Assembly (NCBI GenBank): GCA_947247005.1 | Contig: OX365948.1 | Coordinates: 40,118,601-40,182,600, forward strand | Length of the DNA stretch: 64,000 bases | Source: Spisula solida | Taxonomy: Eukaryota > Mollusca > Bivalvia > Venerida > Mactridae | Direction: 5' to 3' | Shown: in pieces, positions 36,201-51,200 of the stretch | Position numbering within the stretch: the first letter of the stretch is position 1 | How the letters are laid out: the number at the start of each line of letters is the position of its first letter | Notes under the pieces: generated by a model | Seen by the model: only the letters and a program-made list of their open reading frames with translations | Told to the model about the DNA's origin: nothing | The model's database searches: none | Made by a program: the position numbers and the translations under genes

Positions 36201-39200
36201 CAAAATGCATTGGTCACTGCTTATCGAACCTTCCATGAAAAATTTGATAGCAATGTTGATTTTCCTCGAAATGTGGAGAAGTTGCTGGTTCAAATGAGGA
36301 AGAGTAGGTTAGAACTGGTTAGGATGCAGTCCAGGAAAATAGGTTAGTTGAATCAGCCACAATATCCAATATAACTGAAGTTGTTTTAGACAAAGCGTTA
36401 AACCTAACAATAACAAGAGATGTTTAAAAAACATGTATGCCCCCATGGCAGCACAGTAGTCAGAAATGGTAAAGGTCACAAGTACCTTGACCTTTGACCT
36501 CAAAATTAACAGGTGCCATCTACTATTGATGATCAGCCTCCATGTAAGTTTAAAGATCCTTAGTCTGGACAAAGTGTTCTTGAGTTATTGAACGGAAACC
36601 ATTTGGTCTATCAACAGACTGACCAACAGACAGGTGCAAAGCAATATACTGCCTCATCAACGATGGGGGGGGGGGCGTAATAATAAACAGTAGTGCATAC
36701 CTTGGTAACCTTTCTCACACACACACTGGTACCCGGCAGGTAGATTGATACATCGCCCATGTATACATGGCTTATAGTCACACATGTGTACTTCCTTCTC
36801 ACATCTGTGACCACTGAACTCCTTCTTGCAGTTGCATCTGAATGTAGTTCTAGCAACCTATTCATAATCAAATATAATGGTACACGTTTAGTACGTACAG
36901 TAGCCAAGTTTTACACTCAACCACTATTCTAATTTGTCACTTTTCAAACCCGAAATACCTTTCACTGTGATCATATTATTTGTTGGTGATAATGCAAAAT
37001 TGATCGCATGACTGTCATGACTGACCATGCATACTTTGGCACGTGAATTTGATTTTTAATGATTTAGATGTTAGGACAATTCCATAAAACATTTGTGTGC
37101 AAAATATTATCAAACATTATGATGACAGTTATACGTATTTTGGGTTTAAAAAGTGACCAATTAGAAAAGTTATATTGAAGTTCCCTTTCATCACAATTTG
37201 TACCAGTAGTTGTTTAAGAATTTAATCAAGACGTAAGATTAAAATTTCAGCAATTGCTTGATAGAACAGTACCCTGCGGTGTCTTGCATTAAAACTAGAA
37301 AGGAGGTGACATTTTAATAACTTTAATTTACTGTAACATTTTATAACCCTGGTAATGTTATATTATACCCACCTGACATTCACCACCATTCAAACAAGGT
37401 TGAGACTCACATACTCTGTGACGTATAACAATATGACATTGACTACCACCATATCCTGTAAGATCAAATTTATACTTTATGTCATCTATACTGCTATCTT
37501 CAATGAGAGACCCACTCTCGGAATGGCCGGTGCTCTCCATCAAGTGTGTGAGATCAAATGTGGGACAACACGGCCACCTACATTTTGTGCGAAAATTGAG
37601 TAATTTTGCCAAAATTCCGGAGGGGTAAGCATCCCCAGTCCTCCTTCTGGATATGCACACGACATTGTTATTTTTTATTCATTAAAGTCAAAGTACTGGT
37701 AGTAGTGTTCATGTAATAAAATATCACAAAATGGCAATAAAATATGAAATAATTTTATCTATATAAAAATTTTTTTATAAAACAGAAGTTTATAACAAGT
37801 GAGCCAGAACGCCAATCTGACTATATATGAAAGTACCAATAATTCTCATGCATAGCATATCGATATTGATGAGATGATTTTATAATAATGAGAGAGAGAG
37901 AGATGATAATAATCAGCTTCGACTCTCAACTCCAGATTGACAAACTACCCGACTTATGACTGAGGTAGACTTATGGACGCGACTTTACGGTATCAAAACT
38001 AAATGATGAGAGAGATAGGCAAAGTGTCAATTTGAGAGAGGAAAAGTGTCAATTTTAAGTTTTTGTAAACATATTTACCTGGTATGCATGTACAGTAATA
38101 ATCTCCACTTCCTATCTCCGTACACACTCCATTAATACATGGTCTTGTCTCACACACTGAAACAAACACTGAGCTATCACTAAAATTGATGAATACACCC
38201 AGATACACTGAGCTATCACTAAAGTTGATGAATACACCAAGATACAGTGAGCTATCACTAAAGTTGATGAATACACCCAGATACAGTGAGCTATCACCAA
38301 AGTTGATGAATACACCCAGCTAGCAAGATACAGTGACTATCACTAAAGTTGATGAATACACCCAGATACACTGAGCTATCACCGAAGTTGATGAATACAC
38401 CCAGCTAGCAAGATACAGTGACTATCACTAAAGTTGATGAATACACCCAGATACAATGAGCTACCAATTATCAACTTGGGTTACACGAGTAATACGAGTT
38501 GTAAAAGGAAAGGGTCAGGTAAACGCAATGCGCATGCGTATAATCTCTATATCCTACTCGACCCAAGTAACCTCCAGTCCTTCGCGGGTTCTCTAGAGTC
38601 AAAATGGCGGAGAGCTGTTTGCGTATATAATCTCTAACCTAAATTTTGAACTTTGGGAACATGACGTTTCATTGCTTATATCAGACAATTTATTATAATA
38701 CAGTTGTTTTCAGTCATAATGTCATCCTCCTCGTCGCTGTTAAACATTTCTTCTATCATCATAATTGCTAGACCTTTGGTCGCCATTTTGAACTCGACTG
38801 GATACATACTCGGTACGTTCTTGATATCACTATCGAGTTATCCGACTGCTCATGCCCAAATTTTTTACTCGGGTTACTAATTGGAAAACAATCTAAAGAT
38901 ATTAAATATCAGGTTCCAGTTGTACATCATTTTCTCACCCTCTTAGCTTTTTAAATATTAAAGGCAAAATAATAGTAGTGACTTGGATATAAAATATGTT
39001 TAACTGAAGCTAACCAGAATGTACAAAATGTACATGTACGTGTTCGCTGTATATGGTGTTGGATCACCCACAGGCCTAAGAAATTATATCACAAAATACA
39101 GAGTTTTGAAATTCCCCATCATCCCGTCATTTACCTGATTACTATATATAATAATAGACTATATATAGTAATGACGGGATGATGGGGAATTTCAAAACTC

Positions 39201-42200
39201 TGTATTATGTGGCATAATTTCTTCGAAATGGCGAAAGTCTATACAGATTTGAACCTCGTGTCTATACAGATTTGAACTGCCGAAAATCGTCAGATACGTT
39301 CCGATTTACGTTCGGCCTTTCAATGTCTATTTTATCATAGGTATAGAATTCAGTCGTTCTACCAATGGAGAGATGTGTCTATACAGATTTGAACGCATTT
39401 GCTTTTAATGGTTTCTATACACTTAAAATGGTATTTTTACAGATTTGACTTGTTCTCGATTCTTGCTATACATATTTGAATACATTCTAAGCGTATAGGA
39501 TCATGAATAAACTTGATGGCTCTACAGATTAATCATGTCTAAACAGATTCGAAAAGTTCTAGAAAGCACTGGATTCCAGATTCTATATATATTTAAATAA
39601 TGTTGCTCCTAAACAAATATACTGGGTGTATATCAAAGAATACGGTGTATGATCTTTGGTGTCTATGCAGATTTGGCTCGTTCTATAAACTGAGTATTGC
39701 TACCTAGACAGGCTAAAATATGTATAGATTGGGGTTCGCAATATGTATAAACACAACTTCAAGACACCATATCTGTATAGACACCAGACAACAAATCTGT
39801 ATAGACACGAGGCAACAAATCTGTATAGACACTAGACACCAAATCTGTATAGACACTAGACACCAAATCTGTATAGACACTATGCAACAAATCTGTATAG
39901 ACACTAGACACCAAATCTGTATAGACACCAGACACCAAGTCTGTATAGACACTAGGCAACAAATCTGTATAGACACTAGACACCAACTCTGTATAGACAC
40001 TAGGCAACAAATCTGTATAGACACTAGGCAACAAATCTGTATAGACACTAGACACCAAATATGTATAGACACTCGATCAAATCTGTATAGACACTTGTTT
40101 AAATCTGTATAGACACTAAGTGTCTTGGTCAAATCTGTAAAGACAGATGTTCAAATCTGTATAGACACTTGGTCCAAAAAGGCGAAAGTCTATACAGATT
40201 TGAACACCTTGTCTATACAGATTTGTAATTTGCCGAAAATCCAAATCTGTATAGACACTTGTTCAAATCTGTATAGACAGAGGTTCAAATCTGTATAGAC
40301 ACTTGGTCCTAAACGGCGAAAGTCTATACAGATTTGAACCCGTGTCTATACAGATGTGTACTGCCGTAAATCCAAATCTGTATAGACACTTGTTCAAATC
40401 TGTATAGACAGTGGTTCAAATCTGTATAGACACTTGGTCCTAAACGGCGAAAGTATACAGATTTGAACACGTGTCTATACAGATTTGTACTGCCGAAAAT
40501 CCAAATCTGTATAGACACTTGGTCAAATCTGTATAGACACTGGTCTGAAAAGGCGAAAGTCTATACAGATTTGTACTGCCGAAAATCCAAATTTGTATAG
40601 ACAATTGGTCAAATCTGTATAGACACTGGTCCGAAAAGGCGAAAGTCTATACAGATTTGAACCCCGTGTCTATACAGATTTGTACTGTCGAAAATCTAAA
40701 TCTGTATAGACACCAAGTGCATAATCGTGTATAACAGAAAATAAATAATTATTCAAATCTGTATAGACAGAAGGTTAGAACGATTCAAATCTGAATATAC
40801 ATCTATATAATCTATATCTATATAATGCTCTATCCAGCAAGGTAGATGTTGCAAGCGGTATTCCACAAGGATCAGTGTTAGGCCCGATCCTTTTCTTAGT
40901 GTTTATAAACGATCTTCCGAATGTTGTCAAATCTACAGTAAAATTATTCGCGGATGACACCAAACTTTATAGGAACATTGAGGGACCTGGGGACTGTGAT
41001 CTTATTCAGGAAGATTTAGACAATCTGTCAGAGTGGTCAGACACATGGTTATTGCGTTTTAACGCTGGAAAATGTAAATCTATGCATTTGGGTCGTAAAA
41101 ACCCCAAACATAAATATAACATGTCAAATAATGAAATAGTCCAAGTTGAAAGTGAAAAAGACATTGGAGTAACATTTGATTGTCAACTAAAATTCAACGA
41201 GCATATTATCCAGATTCTGAACAAAGCCAATCACAAACTGGGCCTTATTAAGAGAAGTTTTGAATATATGGACAGAAGCATGTTTCTTATACTATACAAA
41301 TCACTTATAAGACCGCAGTTAGAATATGCTACAGTAATATGGTCACCGTGGATTAACAAGCACATTGTCGCGGTTGAACAAGTTCAACGACGGGCTACAC
41401 GTCTTGTAAAAGAAATTGCACATATGGATTACAAAGATCGTCTAATCAGTCTAGGACTACCAACATTAATATATAGAAGGGAAAGGGCCGATGTTCTGCA
41501 ATTATACAAAATTATGAATAATTTTGACATGGTGCATTTGAACTCTATTTCTGTGAATACCAATGCAAACACTAGGGGACATAATATGAAATTGAATAAA
41601 AGACATCATAACTATAAGAGCTGTATGAACAACTTTGTCACCAGAACAACCAGTAATTGGAACGATCTACCAGATGAGTGCGTACAGAGTAAGAACGTGA
41701 ACATTTTCAAGAACTCGTTAAATAAAGCCTGGAAACATAAATCCAATAAATTTGACTATAAGTTTTAACAATGTACATAACCACACATGCAATGGATATA
41801 GTAGTGATTTCTTATGGAATGCGGAGTGCACAATAATTCCTTTATCTATGGGTTTAACAGTTAACTACGTAGTTAAGAGACTTTAAACCGCGGTTGCAAG
41901 TGCCATCTGCACATTAATTCTTAAACCGCAGATAAAGACTTAGAACTGCAGTTACAAGTCTCTTAACTATATGGTTAAGAGAGAACCAATGAAAACCAAG
42001 CATTTATACCAAACTCAATGCTGATTGGACATCATTTTCTAACTACAGTTTAAGAAAGTTGTAACTGCGGTTCGAAGTCTTGAACCGCGGTTCAAAGTCT
42101 TGAACTATGGGTTTAAGAATTAATGTGCAAAACAGCACTTGTAACCCGGGTTTAAAGTATCTTAACTATATAGTTAAGAAATGTTTAATTAATGTGCATT

Positions 42201-45200
42201 TCGCGAACATATAACTCCAGTTTAAGAGTTAAAACTTGGGTCAGACATCCGATACTTTAAACTGCGGTTACAAGTCTTAACGCTATAGTTAAGACATAAC
42301 CAGTCGGTGGTATTCATATCGTTTTGAATTTAGTTTTCAATGAATTTCACAGACCCCGCGAAACTCTGCTATTTCCGAATAAACCCGAGTATGCCCGAAT
42401 AAACTTTGTATTTTATTTCATTGTATTGCCTACAGGCAATTTAGTTCAATTTGCAGATAATTTCACAAAACTGAAAGGTGTTATGTATTTTACAGTTGTA
42501 TACCACGAAGCAGGGACAATCTAATAATAACTTATTAGATTGTCCCTGCACGAACTTTAATCAAATTAACGTGCGTGTATACATAATAAATTCTCCTATT
42601 AATTGTTACTGTTAACCAATTTCTTTTGTATCGATGGGTAATAAAGCAATTAACAGGAAGCAGGTGTCATAAAATGTACTATCTCCCATTATTCCCCTAT
42701 ATTGCCTAGGCATTCAGATTTTAGTTACTTGATCTGGCTCCCTTGGACGCTTCATTTTAAATGTATTACGTGTGTTTATATAAAGCGCCTTTAGACACAG
42801 ATGATTTAAAAGTCGGTCTTCTATTGATATATATTTTTCCGCATTTAAAATATGAATTTGATATTTTATGCTTAATTCAAATATCATAAATATGGTAAAT
42901 ATGATTAAAGGTGTATACTATCGAAACTTATGGAAATATTTGTTGACAATATAATTATGTTCAATACGAGTGAAATATTTCTACTAATTAATTGATTAAA
43001 GTTGAGACAATGGCAAATTTTGTTTAAAATTTGCCTAGACTAGGCTACAAACGTTCAATATACTTTTTGTTAATGTAGAGCTCTTCTACATTGATTTTAT
43101 TCTAATACCTAAATATTTCACAATCAAGTTCATGGCTTTATATTATTAAATAAAGTAATTTTGGTTTAGGCGGTTCGCGTGCTTGACGGTGTTGAATTAG
43201 GCGGTTTGTGCGCCAAGCGCAAACTAATAATATTGCCAACATCGCGCTGTGATTCAATGTTCGCTAGAATCTCAGGCAATTGCGTGATTTTATTACGGCA
43301 GGCCTGGTATATGAAACGGATTAGTGAGATTGACGTATTGTATTTTTTCTACACATCACTTCCTGTCAATCATGGAACATCATAATTGTTGCGAATGTTT
43401 TAAACTGGGGTTCGATCTACTAACCCCCGTTTAAAGTTGGAATTTCCGAGTTACACGTCAAATTATTATTTTAAACTGGGGTTTCATCTACTAACCCCCG
43501 TTTAAAGTCGGAATTTCCGAGTTAGACTTTAATTTCTTGTTTTAAACTGGGGTTCCATTTACTAACCCCCGTTTAAAGTCGGAATTTCTGAGTTAGACCT
43601 TAAATTTTTGTTTTAAACTGGGGTTCGATCTACTAACCCCCGTTTAAAGTCAGAATTTCTGAGATAGACTTTAATTTCTTGTTTTAAACTGGGGTTCCAT
43701 TTACTAACCCCCGTTTAAAGTCAGAATTTCTGAGTTAGACCTTAATTTTTTGTTTTAAACTGGGGTTCGATCTACTAACCCCCGTTTAAAGTCGGAATTT
43801 CTGAGTTAGACTTAAATTTGTTGTTTTAAACTGGGGTTCGATCTACTAACCCCCGTTTAAAGTCGAATTTTCTGAGTTAGACCTTAAATTTTTGTTTTAA
43901 ACTGGGGTTCGATCTACTAACCCCCGTTTAAAGTCGGAATTTCTGAGTTAGACTTTAATTTCTTGTTTTAAACTGGGGTTCCATCTACTAACCCCCGTTT
44001 AAAGTCAGAATTTCTGAGTTAGACCTTAATTTTTTGTTTTAAACTGGGGTTCGATCTACTAACCCCCGTTTAAAGTCGGAATTTCTGAGTTAGACTTAAA
44101 TTTGTTGTTTTAAACTAGGGTTCCATCTACTAACCCCCGTTTAAAGTCAGAATTTCTGAGTTAGACATTAATTTGTTGTTTTAAACTTGGGTTCGATCTA
44201 CTAACCCCCGTTTAAAGTCGGAATTTCTGAGTTAGACTTTAATTTCTTGTTTTAAACTGGGGTTCCATTTACTAACCCCCGTTTAAAGTCGGAATTTCTG
44301 AGTTAGACCTTAAATTTTTGTTTTAAACTGGGGTTCGATCTACTAACCCCCGTTTAAAGTCGGAATTTCTGAGTTAGACCCTAAATTTTTGTTTTAAACT
44401 GGGGTTCGATCTACTAACCCCTGTTTAAAGTCGGAATTTCTGAGTTAGACCTTAAATTTTTGTTTTAAACTGGGGTTCGATCTACTAACCCCCGTTTAAA
44501 GTCAGAATTTCTGAGATAGACTTTAATTTCTTGTTTTAAACTGGGGTTCCATTTACTAACCCCCGTTTAAAGTCAGAATTTCTGAGTTAGACCTTAATTT
44601 TTTGTTTTAAACTGGGGTTCCATCTACTAACCCCCGTTTAAAGTCGGAATTTCTGAGTTAGACCACAAATTTTTGTTTTAAACTGGGGTTCCATTTACTA
44701 ACCATTTATGTCGAATACAAGCTTGTAGCTTATGTTTATTATGTTAACTATAATCGACGTTAAATAAAGTTTATCTATCTTAACCCCCGTTTAAAGTCAG
44801 AATTTCTGAGTTAGACCTTAAATTTTTGTTTTAAACTGGGGTTCGATCTACTAACCCCCGTTTAAAATCAGAATTTCTGAGTTAGACTTTAATTTCTTGT
44901 TTTAAACTGGGGTTCCATATACTAACCCCCGTTTAAAGTCAGAATTTCTGAGTTAGACCTTAAATTTTTGTTTTAAACTGGGGTTCGATCTACTAACCCC
45001 CGTTTAAAGTCGGAATTTCTGGGTTAGACTTAAATTTGTTGTTTTAAACTGGGGTTCGATCTACTAACCCCCGTTTAAAGTCGAATTTTCGGAGTTAGAC
45101 CTTAAATTTTTGTTTTAAACTGGGGTTCGATCTACTAACCCCCGTTTAAAGTCGGAATTTCTGAGTTATACTTTAATTTCTTGTTTTAAACTGGGGTTCC

Positions 45201-48200
45201 ATCTACTAAGCCCCGTTTAAAGTCAGAATTTCTGAGTTAGACCTTAAATTTTTGTTTTAAACTGGGGTTCGATCTACTAACCCCCGTTTAAAATCGGAAT
45301 TTCTGAGTTAGACTTAAATTTGTTGTTTTAAACTAGGGTTCCATCTACTAACCCCCGTTTAAAGTCAGAGTTTCTGAGTTAGACTTTAATTTGTTGTTTT
45401 AAACTTGGGTTCGATCTACTAACCCCCGTTTAAAGTCGGAATTTCTTAGTTAGACTTTAATTTCTTGTTTTAAACAGGGGTTCCATTTACTAACCCCCGT
45501 TTAAAGTCGGAATTTCTGAGTTAGACCTTAAATTTTTGTTTTAAACTGGGGTTCGATCTACTCACCCCCGTTTAAAGTCGGAATTTCTGAGTTAGACCTT
45601 AAATTTTTGTTTTAAACTGGGGTTCGATCTACTAACCCCCGTTTAAAGTCGGAATTTCTGAGTTAGACCTTAAATTTTTGTTTTAAACTGGGGTTCGATC
45701 TACTAACCCCCGTTTAAAGTCGGACTTTCTGAGTTAGACTTTAATTTCTTGTTTTAAACTGGGGTTAGATCTACTAACCCCCGTTTAAAGTCAGAATTTC
45801 TGAGTTAGACTTTAATTTCTTGTTTTAAACTGGGGTTCCATTTACTAACCCCCGTTTAAAGTCAGAATTTCTGAGTTAGACCTTAAATTTTTGTTTTAAA
45901 CTGGGGTTCGATCTACTAACCCCCGTTTAAAGTCGGAATTTCTGAGTTAGACTTAAATTTGTTGTTTTAAACTGGGGTTCGATCTACTAACCCCCGTTTA
46001 AAGTCGGAATTTCTGAGTTAGACCTTAAATTTTTGTTTTAAACTGGGGTTCGATCTACTAACCCCCGTTTAAAGTCGGAATTTCTGAGTTAGACCTTAAA
46101 TTTTTGTTTTAAACTGGGGTTCGATCTACTGACCCCTGTTTAAAGTCGGAATTTCTGAGTTAGACTTTAATTTGTTGTTTTAAACTTGGGTTCGATCTAC
46201 TAACCCCCGTTTAAAGTCGGAATTTCTGAGTTAGACTTAAATTTCTTGTTTTAAACTGGGGTTCCATTTACTAACCCCCGTTTAAAGTCGGAATTTCTGA
46301 GTTAGACCTTAAATTTTTGTTTTAAACTGGGGTTCGATCTACTAACCCCCGTTTAAAGTCAGAATTTCTGAGTTAGACTTTAATTTGTTGTTTTAAACTT
46401 GGGTTCGATCTACTAACCCCCGTTTAAAGTCTGAATTTCTGAGTTAGACTTTAATTTCTTGTTTTAAACTGGGGTTCCATTTACTAACCCCCGTTTAAAG
46501 TCTGAATTTCTGAGTTAGACCTTAAATTTTTGTTTTAAACTGGGGTTCGATCTACTAACCCCCGTTTAAAGTCGGAATTTCTGAGTTAGACTTAAATTTG
46601 TTGTTTTAAACTGGGGTTCGATCTACTAACCCCCGTTTAAAGTCGGAATTTCTGAGTTAGACCTTAAATTTTTGTTTTAAACTGGGGTTCGATCTACTAA
46701 CCCCCGTTTAAAGTCGGAATTTCTGAGTTAGACCTTAAATTTTTGTTTTAAACTGGGGTTCGATCTACTGACCCCCGTTTAAAGTCGGAATTTCTGAGTT
46801 AGACTTTAATTTGTTGTTTTAAACTTGGGTTCGATCTACTAACCCCCGTTTAAAGTCGGAATTTCTGAGTTAGACTTTAATTTCTTGTTTTAACTGGGGT
46901 TCCATTTACTAACCCCCGTTTAAAGTCGGAATTTCTGAGTTAGACCTTAAATTTTTGTTTTAAACTGGGGTTCGATCTACTAACCCCCGTTTAAAGTCGG
47001 AATTTCTGAGTTAGACCTTAAATTTTTGTTTTAAACTGGGGTTCGATCTACTAACCCCCGTTTAAAGTCGGAATTTCTGAGTTAGACTTTAATTTGTTGT
47101 TTTAAACTTGGGTTCGATCTACTAACCCCCGTTTAAAGTCGGAATTTCTGAGTTAGACTTTAATTTCTTGTTTTAAACTGGGGTTCCATTTACTAACCCC
47201 CGTTTAAAGTCGGAATTTCTGAGTTAGACCTTAAATTTTTGTTTTAAACTGGGGTTCGATCTACTAACCCCCGTTTAAAGTCGGAATTTCTGAGTTAGAC
47301 CTTAAATTTTTGTTTTAAACTGGGGTTCGATCTACTAACCCCCGTTTAAAGTCAGAATTTCTGAGTTAGACCTTAAATTTTTGTTTTAAACTGGGGTTCG
47401 ATCTACTAACCCCCGTTTAAAGTCAGAATTTCTGAGATAGACTTTAATTTGTTGTTTTAAACTGGGGTTCCATTTACTAACCCCCGTTTAAAGTCAGAAT
47501 TTCTGAGTTAGACCTTAATTTTTTGTTTTAAACTGGGGTTCGATCTACTAACCCCCGTTTAAAGTCGGAATTTCTGAGTTAGACCTTAAATTTTTGTTTT
47601 AAACTGGGGTTCCATTTACTAACCCCCGTTTAAAGTCAGAATTTCTGAGTTAGACCTTAAATATTTGTTTTAAACTGGGGTTCGATCTACTAACCCCCGT
47701 TTAAAGTCGGAATTTCTGAGTTAGACTTTAATTTGTTGTTTTAAACTGGGGTTCAATCTACTAACCCCCGTTTAAAGTCGAATTTTCTGAGTTATACCTA
47801 AAATTTTTGTTTTAAACTGGGGTTCGATCTACTAACCCCCGTTTAAAGTTAGAATTTCTGAGTTATACTTTAATTTCTTGTTTTAAACTGGGGTTCCATC
47901 TACTAAGCCCCGTTTAAAGTCAGAATTTCTGAGTTAGACCTTAAATTTTTGTTCTAAACTGGGGTTCGATCTACTAACCCCCGTTTAAAATCGGAATTTC
48001 TGAGTTAGACTTAAATTTGTTGTTTTAAACTAGGGTTCCATCTACTAACCCCCGTTTAAAGTCAGAATTTCTGAGTTAGACTTTAATTTGTTGTTTTAAA
48101 CTTGGGTTCGATCTACTAACCCCCGTTTAAAGTCGGAATTTCTTAGTTAGGCTTTAATTTCTTGTTTTAAACTTGGGTTCCATTTACTAACCCCCGTTTA

Positions 48201-51200
48201 AAGTCGGAATTTCTGAGTTAGACCTTAAATTTTTGTTTTAAACTGGGGTTCGATCTACTCACCCCCGTTTAAAGTCGGAATTTCTGAGTTAGACCTTAAA
48301 TTTTTGTTTTAAACTGGGGTTCGATCTACTAACCCCCGTTTAAAGTCGGAATTTCTGAGTTAGACCTTAAATTTTTGTTTTAAACTGGGGTTCGATCTAC
48401 TAACCCCCGTTTAAAGTCGGAATTTCTGAGTTAGACTTTAATTTGTTGTTTTAAACTTGGGTTCGATCTACTAACCCCCGTTTAAAGTCGGAATTTCTGA
48501 GTTAGACTTTAATTTCTTGTTTTAAACTGGGGTTCCATTTACTAACCCCCGTTTAAAGTCGGAATTTCTGAGTTAGACTTAAATTTGTTGTTTTAAACTG
48601 GGGTTCGATCTACTAACCCCCGTTTAAAGTCGGAATTTCTGAGTTAGACCTTAAATTTTTGTTTTAAACTGGGGTTCGATCTACTAACCCCCGTTTAAAG
48701 TCGGAATTTCTGAGTTAGACCTTAAATTTTTGTTTTAAACTGGGGTTCGATCTACTGACCCCTGTTTAAAGTCGGAATTTCTGAGTTAGACTTTAATTTG
48801 TTGTTTTAAACTTGGGTTCGATCTACTAACCCCCGTTTAAAGTCGGAATTTCTGAGTTAGACTTAAATTTCTTGTTTTAAACTGGGGTTCCATTTACTAA
48901 CCCCCGTTTAAAGTCGGAATTTCTGAGTTAGACCTTAAATTTTTGTTTTAAACTGGGGTTCGATCTACTAACCCCCGTTTAAAGTCAGAATTTCTGAGTT
49001 AGACTTTAATTTGTTGTTTTAAACTTGGGTTCGATCTACTAACCCCCGTTTAAAGTCGGAATTTCTGAGTTAGACTTTAATTTCTTGTTTTAAACTGGGG
49101 TTCCATTTACTAACCCCCGTTTAAAGTCGGAATTTCTGAGTTAGACCTTAAATTTTTGTTTTAAACTGGGGTTCGATCTACTAACCCCCGTTTAAAGTCG
49201 GAATTTCTTAGTTAGACTTTAATTTCTTGTTTTAAACAGGGGTTCCATTTACTAACCCCCGTTTAAAGTCGGAATTTCTGAGTTAGACCTTAAATTTTTG
49301 TTTTAAACTGGGGTTCGATCTACTAACCCCCGTTTAAAGTCGGACTTTCTGAGTTAGACTTTAATTTCTTGTTTTAAACTGGGGTTAGATCTACTAACCC
49401 CCGTTTAAAGTCAGAATTTCTGAGTTAGACTTTAATTTCTTGTTTTAAACTGGGGTTCCATTTACTAACCCCCGTTTAAAGTCAGAATTTCTGAGTTAGA
49501 CCTTAAATTTTTGTTTTAAACTGGGGTTCGATCTACTAACCCCCGTTTAAAGTCGGAATTTCTGAGTTAGACCTTAAATTTTTGTTTTAAACTGGGGTTC
49601 GATCTACTGACCCCTGTTTAAAGTCGGAATTTCTGAGTTAGACTTTAATTTGTTGTTTTAAACTTGGGTTCGATCTACTAACCCCCGTTTAAAGTCGGAA
49701 TTTCTGAGTTAGACTTAAATTTCTTGTTTTAAACTGGGGTTCCATTTACTAACCCCCGTTTAAAGTCGGAATTTCTGAGTTAGACCTTAAATTTTTGTTT
49801 TAAACTGGGGTTCGATCTACTAACCCCCGTTTAAAGTCAGAATTTCTGAGTTAGACTTTAATTTGTTGTTTTAAACTTGGGTTCGATCTACTAACCCCCG
49901 TTTAAAGTCTGAATTTCTGAGTTAGACTTTAATTTCTTGTTTTAAACTGGGGTTCCATTTACTAACCCCCGTTTAAAGTCTGAATTTCTGAGTTAGACCT
50001 TAAATTTTTGTTTTAAACTGGGGTTCGATCTACTAACCCCCGTTTAAAGTCGGAATTTCTGAGTTAGACTTAAATTTGTTGTTTTAAACTGGGGTTCGAT
50101 CTACTAACCCCCGTTTAAAGTCGGAATTTCTGAGTTAGACCTTAAATTTTTGTTTTAAACTGGGGTTCGATCTACTAACCCCCGTTTAAAGTCGGAATTT
50201 CTGAGTTAGACCTTAAATTTTTGTTTTAAACTGGGGTTCGATCTACTGACCCCCGTTTAAAGTCGGAATTTCTGAGTTAGACTTTAATTTGTTGTTTTAA
50301 ACTTGGGTTCGATCTACTAACCCCCGTTTAAAGTCGGAATTTCTGAGTTAGACTTTAATTTCTTGTTTTAAACTGGGGTTCCATTTACTAACCCCCGTTT
50401 AAAGTCGGAATTTCTGAGTTAGACCTTAAATTTTTGTTTTAAATTGGGGTTCGATCTACTAACCCCCGTTTAAAGTTAGAATTTCTGAGTTATACTTTAA
50501 TTTCTTGTTTTAAACTGGGGTTCCATCTACTAAGCCCCGTTTAAAGTCAGAATTTCTGAGTTAGACCTTAAATTTTTGTTCTAAACTGGGGTTCGATCTA
50601 CTAACCCCCGTTTAAAATCGGAATTTCTGAGTTAGACTTAAATTTGTTGTTTTAAACTAGGGTTCCATCTACTAACCCCCGTTTAAAGTCAGAATTTCTG
50701 AGTTAGACTTTAATTTGTTGTTTTAAACTTGGGTTCGATCTACTAACCCCCGTTTAAAGTCGGAATTTCTTAGTTAGGCTTTAATTTCTTGTTTTAAACT
50801 TGGGTTCCATTTACTAACCCCCGTTTAAAGTCGGAATTTCTGAGTTAGACCTTAAATTTTTGTTTTAAACTGGGGTTCGATCTACTCACCCCCGTTTAAA
50901 GTCGGAATTTCTGAGTTAGACCTTAAATTTTTGTTTTAAACTGGGGTTCGATCTACTAACCCCCGTTTAAAGTCGGAATTTCTGAGTTAGACCTTAAATT
51001 TTTGTTTTAAACTGGGGTTCGATCTACTAACCCCCGTTTAAAGTCGGAATTTCTGAGTTAGACTTTAATTTGTTGTTTTAAACTTGGGTTCGATCTACTA
51101 ACCCCCGTTTAAAGTCGGAATTTCTGAGTTAGACTTTAATTTCTTGTTTTAAACTGGGGTTCCATTTACTAACCCCCGTTTAAAGTCGGAATTTCTGAGT

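Larger units (their letters stand above)
35112..36700. other. Intron 4 of the EGF gene
   Basis: Mostly a family C repeat (35148-35862) and a family A repeat (36418-36685). The middle part, 35870-36410, is AT-rich with nothing recognised. Confidence 0.65.

Noticed and set aside
38459..38890. MITE with CCAATTA ends
   Set aside because: The inverted similarity is short and needs several gaps; not firm enough for a feature.
39713..40132. Long repetitive open frames on both strands (VSIQICCL and CIDTRHQI repeats)
   Set aside because: They follow the 23-bp/69-bp periodicity of the CTGTATAGAC array and have no start context, domain or neighbouring exon.
42510..42549. Rho-independent terminator
   Set aside because: A hairpin without a bacterial gene context or U-run logic; the DNA is eukaryotic.
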